DNA of 64,000 nucleotides from Streptomyces sp. CT34 (GCF_000805335.1 NZ_KN708638.1:6080069-6144068), one strand, 5' to 3'. Counted from the first letter of the stretch, positions 1 through 8,904 are shown. A program made the numbers and translations. The notes: generated by a model not told the origin, from the sequence alone.

Positions 1-862
1 CGGCGGCTGCGGCCATCCCGATGCCCGTCTTGGCGCGACGGCCGCGCCGCTCGATCCAGTTGGCGAGGCCGGACAGGGCCAGGCACATCGCGACGTAGAT
101 GCATCCCGTGACGATGATGACGGGGACGTAGGTGTCGTTCCCGTTGACGATGATGTTGCCGCTCATCCAGCGGGCTTTGTAGAGCAGTTCCTCGTACGTG
201 ATGATGTAGCCGAGGGAGGTGTCCTTGAGGGTCACCACCAGCTGGCTGATGATCGTCGGCAGCATCGCCCGGACGGCCTGCGGCATCAGCACCGTCGTCA
301 TGACCTGCGTCTTGCTCATGCCCAGCGCATAGGCGGCCTCCTTCTGGCCCTTGGGCACGGAGTTGATGCCGGCCCGCAGCACCTCGGCCTGGACCGAGCC
401 GTTGTAGACCATCAACCCGAGGACCAGGGCCCAGAATTGCGGCTGGCTGCCGGTGAGGCCGAGGCTCCCGCGGTTGCTGAGGAAGATCACCCACAGCGCG
501 TAGATGGTGATCAGCAGCGGGACGGCCCGGAAGAGTTCGATGAACCCGGTCGCGAACCAGCGGATCGGCTTGTGGTCCGACAGCCGCGCCACCGCGAGCA
601 GTGCGCCGAGGGCGAGCGACAGCACCCCGGCCACCGCGAAGACCTGAAGCGTTGTCAGGACGCCCTCGCGGATGCTGGTGCGCACCCCGGCGTAGTTGAA
701 GATGTTCCACACTTCGGGCTGGAGCTGCCCCTTGGCGCTCAGCCGCAGCACGACGAACGCGATCAGCCCGAGCACCGCAAGGGTGCCCACGGCGGCGTAG
801 ACGCGGTTACGTGCCTTCGCCTTCGGTCCCGGAACGTCGTAGAGAACGCTCGCGCCGCTCAT
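1..862 (-). CDS. gluD: Glutamate ABC transporter permease GluD (3' end outside window)
   Basis: Second membrane permease of a polar amino-acid ABC importer; with GluC it should form the translocation pore for glutamate. The reading frame begins at an ATG at 862 (an alternative ATG lies two codons upstream at 868) and runs off the window edge, giving 287 visible codons. The product has an N-terminal membrane segment, a His/Glu/Gln/Arg-type permease core with several hydrophobic segments, and the EAA-loop-like stretch AAYALGMSKTQ followed by VLMPQAV, which contacts the ATPase. It lies 73 bases after gluC on the same strand and is the last visible gene of gluABCD. Family assignment is firm; glutamate specificity is inferred from gene order and the adjacent gluRK genes. 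Confidence 0.9.
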   Translation of the reverse strand, partial: MSGASVLYDVPGPKAKARNRVYAAVGTLAVLGLIAFVVLRLSAKGQLQPEVWNIFNYAGVRTSIREGVLTTLQVFAVAGVLSLALGALLAVARLSDHKPIRWFATGFIELFRAVPLLITIYALWVIFLSNRGSLGLTGSQPQFWALVLGLMVYNGSVQAEVLRAGINSVPKGQKEAAYALGMSKTQVMTTVLMPQAVRAMLPTIISQLVVTLKDTSLGYIITYEELLYKARWMSGNIIVNGNDTYVPVIIVTGCIYVAMCLALSGLANWIERRGRRAKTGIGMAAAA

Positions 863-935
863 GCCCATACCTCGCTTCGATCCGCCCCGCCTGCGCGTGG
901 CACCTGCGTCCTGCTGTCCCGTCCGCCCTGACCAC

Positions 936-1583
936 TCACCGCGCCACCCCCAACCGCCGCTCCAGCAGCCGGAAGAGCCCGCTGATGGCGAAGGTGATGA
1001 CGAGGTAGGCGAGGGCGATCCAGAGGAAGATCCAGGCGATCGGATATCCCTTGTCGTTGAGCAGCTTGGAGACGTTGAACAGCTCGGTGACGCTGAACGC
1101 GCCGGCGATCGCGGAGTTCTTCGTCAGGGCGATGAAGATGCTGCTCAGCGGGGGCAGTACGGTGCGCGTCGCCTGCGGCAGCACGATCAGGCGCAGCGTC
1201 TGGGAGAAGGTCATCCCGAGGCTGCGGGCGGCCTCCGCCTGGCCCAGCGGCACGGTGCTGATGCCGGAGCGGACCGCCTCGCACACGAACGAGGAGGTGT
1301 AGAAGCCGAGCGCCAGGGTGGCGAGCACGTACGGGCTCGCGCCCTGGAAGAGGACCTGTGGGACGACGAAGAACGCGACCAGGAAGAGCAGCGTCAGCGG
1401 CGTGTTGCGCAGCACCGTGACCCAGGCCGTTCCGAAGGCGCGCAGCGGCGGTATCGGAGAGACCCGGAAACCGGCTATGAGCACGCCGAGCACCAGGGCG
1501 AGCAGCGCGCTGGACGCGGTGATCGCCAGGGTTCCGAGGAATCCGTCCCGGAACTCGGGCAGATAATCGAGGAGTACGTTCAT
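936..1583 (-). CDS. gluC: Glutamate ABC transporter permease GluC
   Basis: Permease of 215 residues in the polar amino-acid uptake family (HisM/GlnP type). It shows an N-terminal hydrophobic segment after a short periplasm-side start, the conserved RNTPLTLLFLVAFF stretch, the ATPase-coupling loop AEAARSLGMTFSQTLRLIVLPQA, and a last membrane segment near the C-terminus. It follows gluB on the same strand after 157 bases and precedes gluD, so GluC and GluD probably form a heterodimeric channel. The ATG at 1583 is preceded by a GGAG motif. No anomalies were seen. Substrate specificity is inferred from synteny with the characterised streptomycete gluABCD operon. Confidence 0.92.
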   Translation of the reverse strand: MNVLLDYLPEFRDGFLGTLAITASSALLALVLGVLIAGFRVSPIPPLRAFGTAWVTVLRNTPLTLLFLVAFFVVPQVLFQGASPYVLATLALGFYTSSFVCEAVRSGISTVPLGQAEAARSLGMTFSQTLRLIVLPQATRTVLPPLSSIFIALTKNSAIAGAFSVTELFNVSKLLNDKGYPIAWIFLWIALAYLVITFAISGLFRLLERRLGVAR

Positions 1584-1740
1584 GGGGTCTCCGCGGTAGC
1601 GGTCGGGCCGGCGACGGGGAAGAAGGGCGGCTCAAGGGGGAGCGCGCGGGGCTCAGTTGGGGGCGCGGAAGACACCGCGCCCCGTACACCCGCCGCGGCG
1701 GGCGGACGGGGCGGCGCGGTCCGGTGTGCGGCGGGCGGCC

Positions 1741-2652
1741 TCAGTACCGCGGCAGCGGGGTCTCCGGCGCGACGTAGGCGGAGCCGGACTTGCCCAGCGT
1801 GCCCTCGTACGCCTTCTTGTAGTCACCGTTCTTGATGTGGTTCTCCAGCGCGGTGGTGATCGCGTCGCGCAGGGCCTTGTCGTCCTTGCCCAGACCGACG
1901 CCGTAGGGCTCCTTGGTGAAGGGCTTGCCGACGACCTTGAGCTTCTCGGGGCGCTGGGCGGCGTAGCCCTTGAGGATCGCGTCGTCGGTGGTGACCGCGT
2001 CGACCGAGCCGTCCAGCAGCGACTTCACACAGTCCGAGTACTTGGACTGCTCGACCGTCTGCGCACCGTACTTGGGCTTCTTGATCTCCTGGAGCGGGGT
2101 GGACCCGACGATCGAGCAGACCTTCTTGCCCTGGAGGGAGTCCGGGCCGGTGATGGCCTTGTCGTCCTTGCGCACCAGGAGGTCGGCGCCGGCGGTGTAG
2201 TACGGGCCCGCGAAGCTGACCTGCTTCTTGCGCTCGTCGTTGATGGTGTACGTGCCGACGTAGTAATCGACCTGGCCCTTGGAGATGGTGGTCTCACGGA
2301 CGTTGGAGTCGATGGTGTCGAACTTTATCTGCTTCTCGGAGAAGCCCAGGTCGGCGGCGATCATCTTGGCGATCTCGATGTCGAAGCCGGAGTACTTTCC
2401 GGTGGCCGGGTCCTTGAAGCCGAGGAACGGCTGGTCGGCCTTGACACCGATGGTGATCTGACCGGCCTTCTGCGCCTTCTTGAACGTCGCCGAGTCCACG
2501 TTCACGCCCTTGGCGACCGGGTACGTGCCACTGTAGACATCGCCGCCGGCCGGCTTGTCGCCCGCCGTGCCCGACTGGCCCCCGCACGCGGTCGCCGTCG
2601 CCGCCAGCGCGAGCACCACCGCACCCGCCGCAGCCGTCTTGAGAATCCTCAT
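1741..2652 (-). CDS. gluB: Glutamate-binding lipoprotein GluB
   Basis: Extracytoplasmic substrate-binding protein of 303 residues for the GluABCD importer. The N-terminus MRILKTAAAG followed by a hydrophobic run and ATACGG is a lipoprotein signal; the Cys is the expected lipidation site. The mature part has family-3 solute-binding features: ITIGVKADQPFLGFKDPATGKYSGFDIEIAK at the start of the first lobe, then SKGQVDYYVGTYTINDERKKQVSFAGPYY and the KKVCSIVGSTP segment. The ATG at 2652 is preferred to an ATG at 2661 because AAAGGA lies eight bases before it and almost touches the upstream one. It sits between gluA and gluC in one operon. Confidence 0.93.
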   Translation of the reverse strand: MRILKTAAAGAVVLALAATATACGGQSGTAGDKPAGGDVYSGTYPVAKGVNVDSATFKKAQKAGQITIGVKADQPFLGFKDPATGKYSGFDIEIAKMIAADLGFSEKQIKFDTIDSNVRETTISKGQVDYYVGTYTINDERKKQVSFAGPYYTAGADLLVRKDDKAITGPDSLQGKKVCSIVGSTPLQEIKKPKYGAQTVEQSKYSDCVKSLLDGSVDAVTTDDAILKGYAAQRPEKLKVVGKPFTKEPYGVGLGKDDKALRDAITTALENHIKNGDYKKAYEGTLGKSGSAYVAPETPLPRY

Positions 2653-2708
2653 GGTGAACATCCTTTGGTTCAACAGGTGTTGGCATTCATGGTGGCCCAA
2701 CCGCGGCC

Positions 2709-3494
2709 TCAGTGGTGGAGGATCTTCGACAGGAAGTCCTTCGCCCGGTCGCTGCGCGGGTTGGTGAAGAACTGGTTCGGCTCGGCCTCTTCGATGATCC
2801 GGCCGTCCGCCATGAAGACCACCCGGTTCGCCGCGGAGCGCGCGAAGCCCATCTCGTGGGTGACCACGACCATCGTCATGCCGTCCCGGGCGAGCTGCTG
2901 CATGACCTCCAGCACCTCGTTGATCATCTCCGGGTCCAGTGCCGAGGTCGGCTCGTCGAAGAGCATCACCTTCGGGTCCATCGCCAGGGCGCGGGCGATC
3001 GCCACGCGCTGCTGCTGGCCACCGGAAAGCTGTGCGGGGTACTTGTCCGCCTGGGCGCCGACGCCGACCCGGTCGAGCAGCGTACGGGCCTTCTCCTCCG
3101 CCGCGGTCTTGTCCGTTCTGCGGACCTTGGTCTGGCCCAGCATCACGTTCTCCAGCACCGTCTTGTGCGCGAAGAGGTTGAAGGACTGGAAGACCATGCC
3201 CACGTCGGCGCGCAGCCGCGCCAGTTCGCGGCCCTCCTGCGGCAGCGGCCTGCCGTCGATGGTGATGCTGCCGCTGTCCACGGTCTCCAGGCGGTTGATC
3301 GTGCGGCACAGCGTGGACTTGCCGGACCCCGAGGGCCCGATCACCACGACCACTTCGCCGCGCCGGATCGTCAGGTCGATGTCCTGGAGCACGTGCAGCG
3401 CGCCGAAGTGCTTGTTCACGTTGTCCAGCACGACCAACCGGTCCCCGGCGGGCGCGGGACCCTCGGCGTTCTCGGTCACCGATACTTCGCTCAT
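2709..3494 (-). CDS. gluA: Glutamate ABC transporter ATP-binding protein GluA
   Basis: ATPase subunit of 261 residues that powers amino-acid import by GluBCD. Visible motifs are Walker A GPSGSGKST, the Q-loop VFQSFNLF, the signature LSGGQQQR, Walker B VMLFDEPTS, and the switch histidine in VVTHEMGF. It is the first gene of the operon. The ATG at 3494 has a GGAG about ten bases upstream; further up, an inverted GTCCTCC/GGAGGAC pair (3509-3529) could fold over the leader, but this is only a suggestion. The upstream region shared with gluR contains a perfect inverted repeat at 3532-3559 that is a candidate control site. Confidence 0.95.
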   Translation of the reverse strand: MSEVSVTENAEGPAPAGDRLVVLDNVNKHFGALHVLQDIDLTIRRGEVVVVIGPSGSGKSTLCRTINRLETVDSGSITIDGRPLPQEGRELARLRADVGMVFQSFNLFAHKTVLENVMLGQTKVRRTDKTAAEEKARTLLDRVGVGAQADKYPAQLSGGQQQRVAIARALAMDPKVMLFDEPTSALDPEMINEVLEVMQQLARDGMTMVVVTHEMGFARSAANRVVFMADGRIIEEAEPNQFFTNPRSDRAKDFLSKILHH

Positions 3495-3531
3495 CGGCGT
3501 ACAGCTCCGTCCTCCTCGGTTGGGAGGACCC

Positions 3532-3559
3532 TAATGACGCCCCGCGACCAGCGTCATTA
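3532..3559. promoter_or_regulatory. Perfect 9-bp inverted repeat between gluA and gluR
   Basis: TAATGACGC, ten spacer bases, then GCGTCATTA: a perfect inverted repeat 38 bases upstream of the gluA start on the divergent side. Its position in the control region of gluABCD, next to the genes for the GluR-GluK system, makes it a strong candidate GluR operator. That GluR-GluK controls gluABCD in S. coelicolor is established; that this particular repeat is the site is inference. Confidence 0.6.
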
Positions 3560-3781
3560 CATCTGAGGGAGAATTGAGCATAACGATCCGGCTGCAAACG
3601 GACACACCGTGTGAAGGCGCCGCCGTGCCGGTGTGCGACGGAGTCACCCACCGTAGGCGCCGGCGTACCGGCTGGGTAACGGATGGCGGCCCGGAGGCGG
3701 CGCCCTCTTGACGGGCGGGGCGGCCATCCCCGTAGATGCCCTGTGGCCCGTACGCACGCACGCACCGAAGGAGGGGGCCGG

Positions 3782-4519
3782 ATGAGACTGCTGCTCGTCG
3801 AGGACGACGACCATGTCGCCGCCGCCCTGTCCGCGGTGCTGGCCCGGCACGGCCTGACCGTCGTGCAGGCCCGCAGCGGCGAGGAGGCCCTCCAGGCCCT
3901 GCTGCCCGACGACGCCGAGCCGTACGCGGTGGTGCTGCTCGACCTCGGGCTGCCCGACCAGGACGGCTTCGAGGTGTGCGGCCGGATCCGCAGGATCTGC
4001 ACGATCCCGGTCATCATGGTCACCGCGCGCTCCGACGTGCGCTCCCGTATACACGGCCTGAACCTCGGCGCCGACGACTATGTCGTCAAGCCCTACGACA
4101 CCGGCGAACTGCTCGCCCGTATCCACGCGGTGAGCCGGCGCACCACCCCGGCCGCGGGCGGCGAACCCGCCGAGGAGGCCGCCCCGGTGGAGCCGCTGCG
4201 GCTCGGCCCGCTCACCGTCGAACTCCCCACCCGCCAGGTGTCCGTGGGCGGCACGGCGGTCCCGCTCACCCGCAAGGAGTTCGACCTGCTCGCCCTGCTC
4301 GCCCAGCGCCCCGGGGTGGTCTTCCGCCGGGAGCAGATCATCAGCGAGGTGTGGCGGACGAGTTGGGAGGGCACCGGCCGGACCCTGGAGGTGCACATCG
4401 CCTCGCTCCGCGCCAAACTGCGCATGCCGGCGCTGATCGAGACGGTCCGCGGCGTCGGCTACCGCCTCGTCGTCCCGGCCGCCGGCGCCGCACCGGGCAC
4501 CCGGCCGCCGGCCTCCTGA
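3782..4519 (+). CDS. gluR: Response regulator GluR (OmpR family)
   Basis: Transcription factor of 245 residues. The receiver domain has the acidic pocket EDDD near residue 8, the phosphoacceptor Asp in LLDLGLPDQDGF, the Thr/Ser switch in VTARSD, and the conserved Lys in VVKPYD. After a Pro/Glu-rich linker the C-terminal half is a winged helix of OmpR/PhoB type (LTRKEFDLLALLAQRPGVVFRREQI, then the VHIASLRAKL and TVRGVGYRL segments). The ATG at 3782 is chosen because GGAGGGGG lies directly upstream. It is followed 15 bases later by its kinase and faces gluABCD, as in the characterised GluR-GluK glutamate-sensing system of S. coelicolor. Confidence 0.9.
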   Translation: MRLLLVEDDDHVAAALSAVLARHGLTVVQARSGEEALQALLPDDAEPYAVVLLDLGLPDQDGFEVCGRIRRICTIPVIMVTARSDVRSRIHGLNLGADDYVVKPYDTGELLARIHAVSRRTTPAAGGEPAEEAAPVEPLRLGPLTVELPTRQVSVGGTAVPLTRKEFDLLALLAQRPGVVFRREQIISEVWRTSWEGTGRTLEVHIASLRAKLRMPALIETVRGVGYRLVVPAAGAAPGTRPPAS

Positions 4520-4534
4520 CGGCTGCCGGTCCCC

Positions 4535-5950
4535 GTGCGCACCCGACTCCTCCCGCTCCTCCTCGTCCTCATGGCCGCGGTGCTGCTGGCGCTCGGCATC
4601 CCGCTGGCCGTGATCAACGCCGGGGTTGCGCAGCAGAAGGTGGTCGTCGACCGGATCGACGACGCCGCGCGGTTCGCCTCCCTCGCCCAGTTCGTCACCG
4701 CCCGCCCCAGCGTCGCGGCCGGCGCCAAGACCCCCGAGGAGGACGAGCGGCTGGCCACCCTGCGGGCCGAACTCACCCGCTACTACGGCCTCTACGGAAT
4801 ACGGGCCGGCGTCTTCTACCGCGACCACACCCCGATGGCCGCCGCCCCCCAGGACCTGCCGGTGCCCGCGGACGGTGAGGGCGCCCAGGCGTTCAGCGAG
4901 GCGCTGGCCGGCCGCCGCAGCCACGACCCGCACCAGATCTGGCCCTGGGATGACACCGGCCGGATCCCGGTCGCCTCGCCGGTCATCCGGGACGGCGATG
5001 TGGTCGCCGTCGTCGTCACCGACTCGCCCACGGGGCAGATGCGTTCGCGCATCCTGCACGGCTGGCTGCTGATCGCGGCCGGGGAGGCGGCGGCGGTGCT
5101 CGTCGCGGTCGGCGCGGCCTTCCGGCTCACCGGCTGGGTGCTGCGGCCGGTCCGCGTCCTGGACACCGCCAGCCACGACATCGCCACCGGCCGGATGAAC
5201 GCCCGGGTCGCCGCCACCGCCGGACCGCCCGAACTGCGCCGGCTGGCCCGCTCGTTCAACGAGATGGCCGACCACGTCGAGGAGGTCCTGGAGCAGCAGC
5301 GCGCCTTCGTCGCCGACGCCTCCCACCAGCTGCGCAACCCGCTCGCCGCGCTGCTGCTGCGCATCGAGCTGCTGGCGCTCGAGCTCCCCGACGGCAACGA
5401 GGAGATCGCCTCGGTCCGCACCGAGGGCAAGCGGCTCGCCCGGGTCCTGGACGACCTCCTCGGCCTCGCGCTCGCCGAGCACAGCGCCGCCGACCTCCAG
5501 CTCACCGACGTCGCCGCGCTGGCCGCCGAGCGCGTCGGCTCCTGGCGCCCGTTGGCCGATGACAAGGGCGTCCGCCTGACCTACGAGGGCCATCCCGCCG
5601 TCACCGGCTGGGCCGACCCGGTCGCCCTCTCCAGCGCGCTGGACGCGGTCGTCGACAACGCCCTGAAGTTCACCCCGGCCGGCGAGCCGGTCACGGTGGC
5701 CGTCGCCGCCGACGGCGCGCGGGTGCGGATCACCGTCGCCGACCGCGGCCCCGGCCTCGCCGAGGACGAACTCGCCCGGATCGGCGACCGGTTCTGGCGC
5801 AGCAGCCGCCACCAGAACGTCTCCGGCTCCGGCCTCGGCCTGTCGATCACCCGCGCGCTGCTCGCCGCCGGCGGCGCCACCATCGCCTACGCGCCGCACC
5901 CGCCGCACGGCCTGGAGGTCACCGTGAGCGTGCCGCGCAGCGCCCCCTGA
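4535..5950 (+). CDS. gluK: Glutamate-sensing histidine kinase GluK
   Basis: Membrane sensor kinase of 471 residues. An N-terminal membrane helix (about residues 5-27), an extracytoplasmic region of about 145 residues, and a second helix (ILHGWLLIAAGEAAAVLVAVGAA) are followed by a HAMP segment and the HisKA box with the phospho-accepting His in DASHQLRNPL. The ATPase part has the N-box DNALKF, the G1 box DRGPGLAEDE, and the G2 box GSGLGLSI. The start is GTG; no strong ribosome site is visible, so coupling to gluR (15-base gap) is likely. In S. coelicolor GluK senses external glutamate; that function is transferred here by synteny. Confidence 0.9.
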   Translation: MRTRLLPLLLVLMAAVLLALGIPLAVINAGVAQQKVVVDRIDDAARFASLAQFVTARPSVAAGAKTPEEDERLATLRAELTRYYGLYGIRAGVFYRDHTPMAAAPQDLPVPADGEGAQAFSEALAGRRSHDPHQIWPWDDTGRIPVASPVIRDGDVVAVVVTDSPTGQMRSRILHGWLLIAAGEAAAVLVAVGAAFRLTGWVLRPVRVLDTASHDIATGRMNARVAATAGPPELRRLARSFNEMADHVEEVLEQQRAFVADASHQLRNPLAALLLRIELLALELPDGNEEIASVRTEGKRLARVLDDLLGLALAEHSAADLQLTDVAALAAERVGSWRPLADDKGVRLTYEGHPAVTGWADPVALSSALDAVVDNALKFTPAGEPVTVAVAADGARVRITVADRGPGLAEDELARIGDRFWRSSRHQNVSGSGLGLSITRALLAAGGATIAYAPHPPHGLEVTVSVPRSAP

Positions 5951-6164
5951 GAAGCCCGGGGCAGCGCCCACCGGGGCCGCCGTACTCGTGTGCTATCGTG
6001 AACGGCGTTGCAGTTGTGGTACCCATGAACTTTGTGCGCGCCCGGAGGCTGGAAGCCCCGGGCGTTCCTTGTTTTCCGGACAGGTTCCGGTGTGGGGCGA
6101 TCATCTCGGCGACGAGGAGGCCGCACGGTGCGGTCTCCGGCTTGCCCCATGAATGGAGAAAAAC

Positions 6165-6368
6165 ATGGCTTCCGGCACCGTCAAGTGGTTCAACTCGGAA
6201 AAGGGCTTCGGCTTCATCGAGCAGGACGGCGGCGGCCCCGACGTCTTCGCCCACTACTCGAACATCCAGTCCCAGGGCTTCCGCGAGCTCCTCGAGGGCC
6301 AGAAGGTCACCTTCGACGTGACCCAGGGCCCCAAGGGCCCGCAGGCGGAGAACATCGTCACCGCCTGA
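6165..6368 (+). CDS. Cold-shock domain protein (CspA family)
   Basis: Single-stranded nucleic-acid-binding protein of 67 residues, one OB-fold cold-shock domain and nothing else. RNP1 is GFGFIEQDG and RNP2 is DVFAHY; the start is the typical MASGTVKWFNSEKGFGF. The ATG at 6165 is preferred over the upstream in-frame ATG at 6153 because a GGAG lies six bases upstream and the family starts here. A leader of more than 100 bases precedes it, including CCGCA/TGCGG at 6121-6133, as is common for cold-shock genes whose mRNA folding is temperature dependent. A strong terminator follows, so it is probably monocistronic. Confidence 0.95.
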   Translation: MASGTVKWFNSEKGFGFIEQDGGGPDVFAHYSNIQSQGFRELLEGQKVTFDVTQGPKGPQAENIVTA

Positions 6369-6389
6369 CGCCCCCGCGTCCCGTGGACA

Positions 6390-6420
6390 GGGCCCGCACC
6401 GGCCGCGCCGGTGCGGGCCC
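6390..6420 (+). terminator. Terminator hairpin after the cold-shock gene
   Basis: A perfect 14-bp GC-rich stem (GGGCCCGCACCGGC pairing with its complement) with a three-base loop CGC lies 21 bases after the csp stop codon. No long T-run follows, which is usual for Streptomyces. It separates csp from the DEAD-box gene. Confidence 0.85.
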
Positions 6421-6488
6421 CGTCCCGTTTCCCGCGGGGCGGCACCCCTCCCGCGGTCACCCCCCTCCCTCCCCCTGAAGGGCCTGCC

Positions 6489-7871
6489 GTGACACCAGCG
6501 ACCGCACCGCGACCGAGCGCCGCCCCCGGGACGCCCGCCCCGGCGTCCACCCCTCCGCCCGCCGGCTCCTTCGACGAGCTGCCGCTGGCCGAGGCGCTCC
6601 GCACCGCGCTGCGCGCGCAGGGCGTCACCACCCCGTTCCCCATCCAGGCGGCCACCCTCCCGGCCACCCTCGCCGGCCGCGACGTCCTCGGCCGCGGGCG
6701 CACCGGCTCCGGCAAGACCCTCGCCTTCGGCCTCGCCCTGCTCAGCCGTACGGCGGGCAAGCGCGCCGAGAGCAAGCGCCCCCTGGCACTGGTGCTGGTC
6801 CCCACCCGCGAACTGGCCGGCCAGGTCACCGACGCGCTCGCCCCGTACGCCGCGGCCCTGCGGCTGCGCTGCGCCACCGTCGTCGGCGGCACCTCGATCA
6901 ACCGGCAGACCGAGACCCTGCGCAGGGGCGCCGAAGTGCTGGTCGCCACCCCGGGCCGGCTCGCCGACCTGCTGGACCGGCGCGCCTGCTCGCTCGACCG
7001 GGTCGCCGTCACCGTCCTCGACGAGGCCGACCAGATGACCGACATGGGCTTCCTGCCGCAGGTCACCCGGCTCATGGAGAAGACCGACCCCAACGGCCAG
7101 CGGATGCTGTTCTCCGCCACCCTCGACCGCAATGTCGACAAACTGGTCCGCCGCTTCCTGACCGACCCGGTCACCCACTCCGTGGACCCCTCGGCCGCGA
7201 CCGTGACCACCATGGACCACCACGTCCTGTACGTGGACGACGCCGACAAGCGCGCCACCGCCACCGAGATCGCCGCCCGCGACGGCCGGGTGATCATGTT
7301 CGTGGACACCAAGCGCGGCGCCGACCGCCTCACCAAGCACCTGCTCGCCCAGGGCGTCCGCGCCGCGGCGCTGCACGGCGGCAAGACCCAGCCGCAGCGC
7401 ACCCGCACCCTGGAGCACTTCCGTACCGGCCGCGCCACGGCACTGGTCGCCACCAACGTCGCGGCCCGCGGCATCCACATCGACGGCCTCGACCTCGTCG
7501 TCAACGTCGACCCGCCGACCGAGGCCAAGGACTACCTGCACCGCGGCGGCCGTACCGCGCGGGCCGGCGAGTCCGGCACCGTCGTCACCCTTGTCACCCC
7601 CGGCCAGCGCCGGGAGATGACCCGGCTGATGCGCCAGGCGAAGATCACCCCGGACACCGCCCGGGTCCGCCCCGGCGACGCCGAGCTGATCCGCGTCACC
7701 GGCGCCCGCACGCCCAGCGGCGAGCCCGTCGCGATCACCGCGCCGGCGCCCGGGCGGACGGCCGGGGCGGGCGCACCCGGCGGCAGCAGTGGCAACGGCA
7801 GCGGTGGCGGTGGCCGGCGCCGGCGTCCGCGCCGCGGTCGGCCGTCGGGACGCCGGCCGGTCACTGCTTGA
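6489..7871 (+). CDS. DEAD-box ATP-dependent RNA helicase
   Basis: RNA helicase of 460 residues expected to unwind structured RNA, here next to a cold-shock gene. Motifs in order: Q motif PFPIQAATLP, motif I RGRTGSGKT, Ia PTRELAGQ, Ib TPGRL, II DEAD (VLDEADQM), III SAT, IV IMFVDTK, V ATNVAARGIHID, and VI as HRGGRTARAGE (HRGGR rather than the usual HRIGR). The C-terminus is a Gly/Arg-rich tail (GGGGRRRRPRRGRPSGRR), typical of non-specific RNA binding. The GTG at 6489 has GAAGGG eight bases upstream; the longer upstream frame overlaps the csp terminator and is rejected. Its 3' end overlaps the convergent TAXI gene by 11 bases. Confidence 0.92.
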   Translation: MTPATAPRPSAAPGTPAPASTPPPAGSFDELPLAEALRTALRAQGVTTPFPIQAATLPATLAGRDVLGRGRTGSGKTLAFGLALLSRTAGKRAESKRPLALVLVPTRELAGQVTDALAPYAAALRLRCATVVGGTSINRQTETLRRGAEVLVATPGRLADLLDRRACSLDRVAVTVLDEADQMTDMGFLPQVTRLMEKTDPNGQRMLFSATLDRNVDKLVRRFLTDPVTHSVDPSAATVTTMDHHVLYVDDADKRATATEIAARDGRVIMFVDTKRGADRLTKHLLAQGVRAAALHGGKTQPQRTRTLEHFRTGRATALVATNVAARGIHIDGLDLVVNVDPPTEAKDYLHRGGRTARAGESGTVVTLVTPGQRREMTRLMRQAKITPDTARVRPGDAELIRVTGARTPSGEPVAITAPAPGRTAGAGAPGGSSGNGSGGGGRRRRPRRGRPSGRRPVTA

Positions 7872-8856
7872 CCGACACGTAGTACTCCCGGGCCCCCTTG
7901 TGCAGCGGCAGCGGATCGGTGAACACGGCCGTCCGCAGGTCCACGTTCTGCGCCGCGTGCACCTCGTGCCCGATCGCGTCCCGGCTGTTGATGACGGTCC
8001 GGGTGATGCCGAACGTCAGCGCGGCATCCTCCCGGTCCGTCGTCACCAGCAGGTTCGCGACCGCGATGGTCTTCACCGCCTCGCCGTCCTGCGCCTGCGG
8101 ATACGCGTCGGCGGGCATCACCGCCGCCCGGTAATAACGGGTGCGCTCACCCTGCTCGTGCAGCGCCCGGCTCAGATCCCCGAGCTGCACCAGCCGTACC
8201 GGGAACCGCTGCGTCAGCCGCTGCACCGCCTGCGTCGGCAGCCCGCCCGACCAGAAGAACGCGTCCAGGTCGCCGTGCTCCAGCCGACCGGGCATCTGGT
8301 CGATGCCCACCCGCACCGGCACGATGTCCCGGTCGAAATCCAGGCCGGCCGCCGCCATCAGCCGCCGGGTGATCAGCTGGACGCCCGAGCCGTCCGCCCC
8401 GACGCCCACCCGCAGCCCCCGCAGGTCCCTGGCCGAGTGCACCGGGGAGTTCTTCGGCACCACCAGCTGCATGTAGTCGTCGTAGAGCCGCGCACAGGCC
8501 CGCAGCCGGTCGGCGCCCGGCTCGTGGCCGACCTGGTAGGCGGCCACCGCGTCCGCCGTCGCGATGGTGAACGCCGCGCGCCCGGAGACCAGTTGGCGCA
8601 GATTGTCGATCGAGCCCTCGCTCCGCGTCAGCCGCAGATCCACCCCCGGCATGTCCCGCGCCAGATCCTGCTTCAGCAGCTCGCCGTAGCGCGCGTACAC
8701 CCCCGTCGGCACCCCGGTGGCCAGCGTCACCCGGCCGCTCGGCGCGCGCTCACCGACCGGCGGCAGCAGCCACCACAGCACCATCCCGAGCACGGCCAGC
8801 GCCGCGCCCGCCGCGGTGAGTGCGCGGCGGCCGGGGCGGCGGAGTGCGGTGACCAT
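7861..8856 (-). CDS. TAXI-family TRAP transporter solute-binding protein (orphan)
   Basis: Protein of 331 residues with one N-terminal membrane anchor (ALTAAGAALAVLGMVLWWLL) and an extracytoplasmic TAXI-type binding domain: TLATGVPTGVYARYGELL near the start, the SEGSIDNLRQLVSGRAAFTIATADAV segment, and LRVGVGADGSGVQLI. TAXI proteins bind small acids such as glutamate and normally work with a TRAP membrane subunit. No TRAP permease gene is present nearby, so it may act as a sensor partner or use a distant permease. It converges with the DEAD-box helicase (11-base overlap). The ligand is unknown. Confidence 0.85.
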   Translation of the reverse strand: MVTALRRPGRRALTAAGAALAVLGMVLWWLLPPVGERAPSGRVTLATGVPTGVYARYGELLKQDLARDMPGVDLRLTRSEGSIDNLRQLVSGRAAFTIATADAVAAYQVGHEPGADRLRACARLYDDYMQLVVPKNSPVHSARDLRGLRVGVGADGSGVQLITRRLMAAAGLDFDRDIVPVRVGIDQMPGRLEHGDLDAFFWSGGLPTQAVQRLTQRFPVRLVQLGDLSRALHEQGERTRYYRAAVMPADAYPQAQDGEAVKTIAVANLLVTTDREDAALTFGITRTVINSRDAIGHEVHAAQNVDLRTAVFTDPLPLHKGAREYYVSVKQ

Positions 8857-8904
8857 GGGCGGGATCCTGCCAGCACCGGCCGCCCAGGGGGAGGGGCGGG
8901 AAGG

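Noticed and set aside
437..1835. Long plus-strand frames over the gluCD genes
   Set aside because: Their products are Arg/Pro/Gly/His-rich and are shadows of the permease genes on the other strand.
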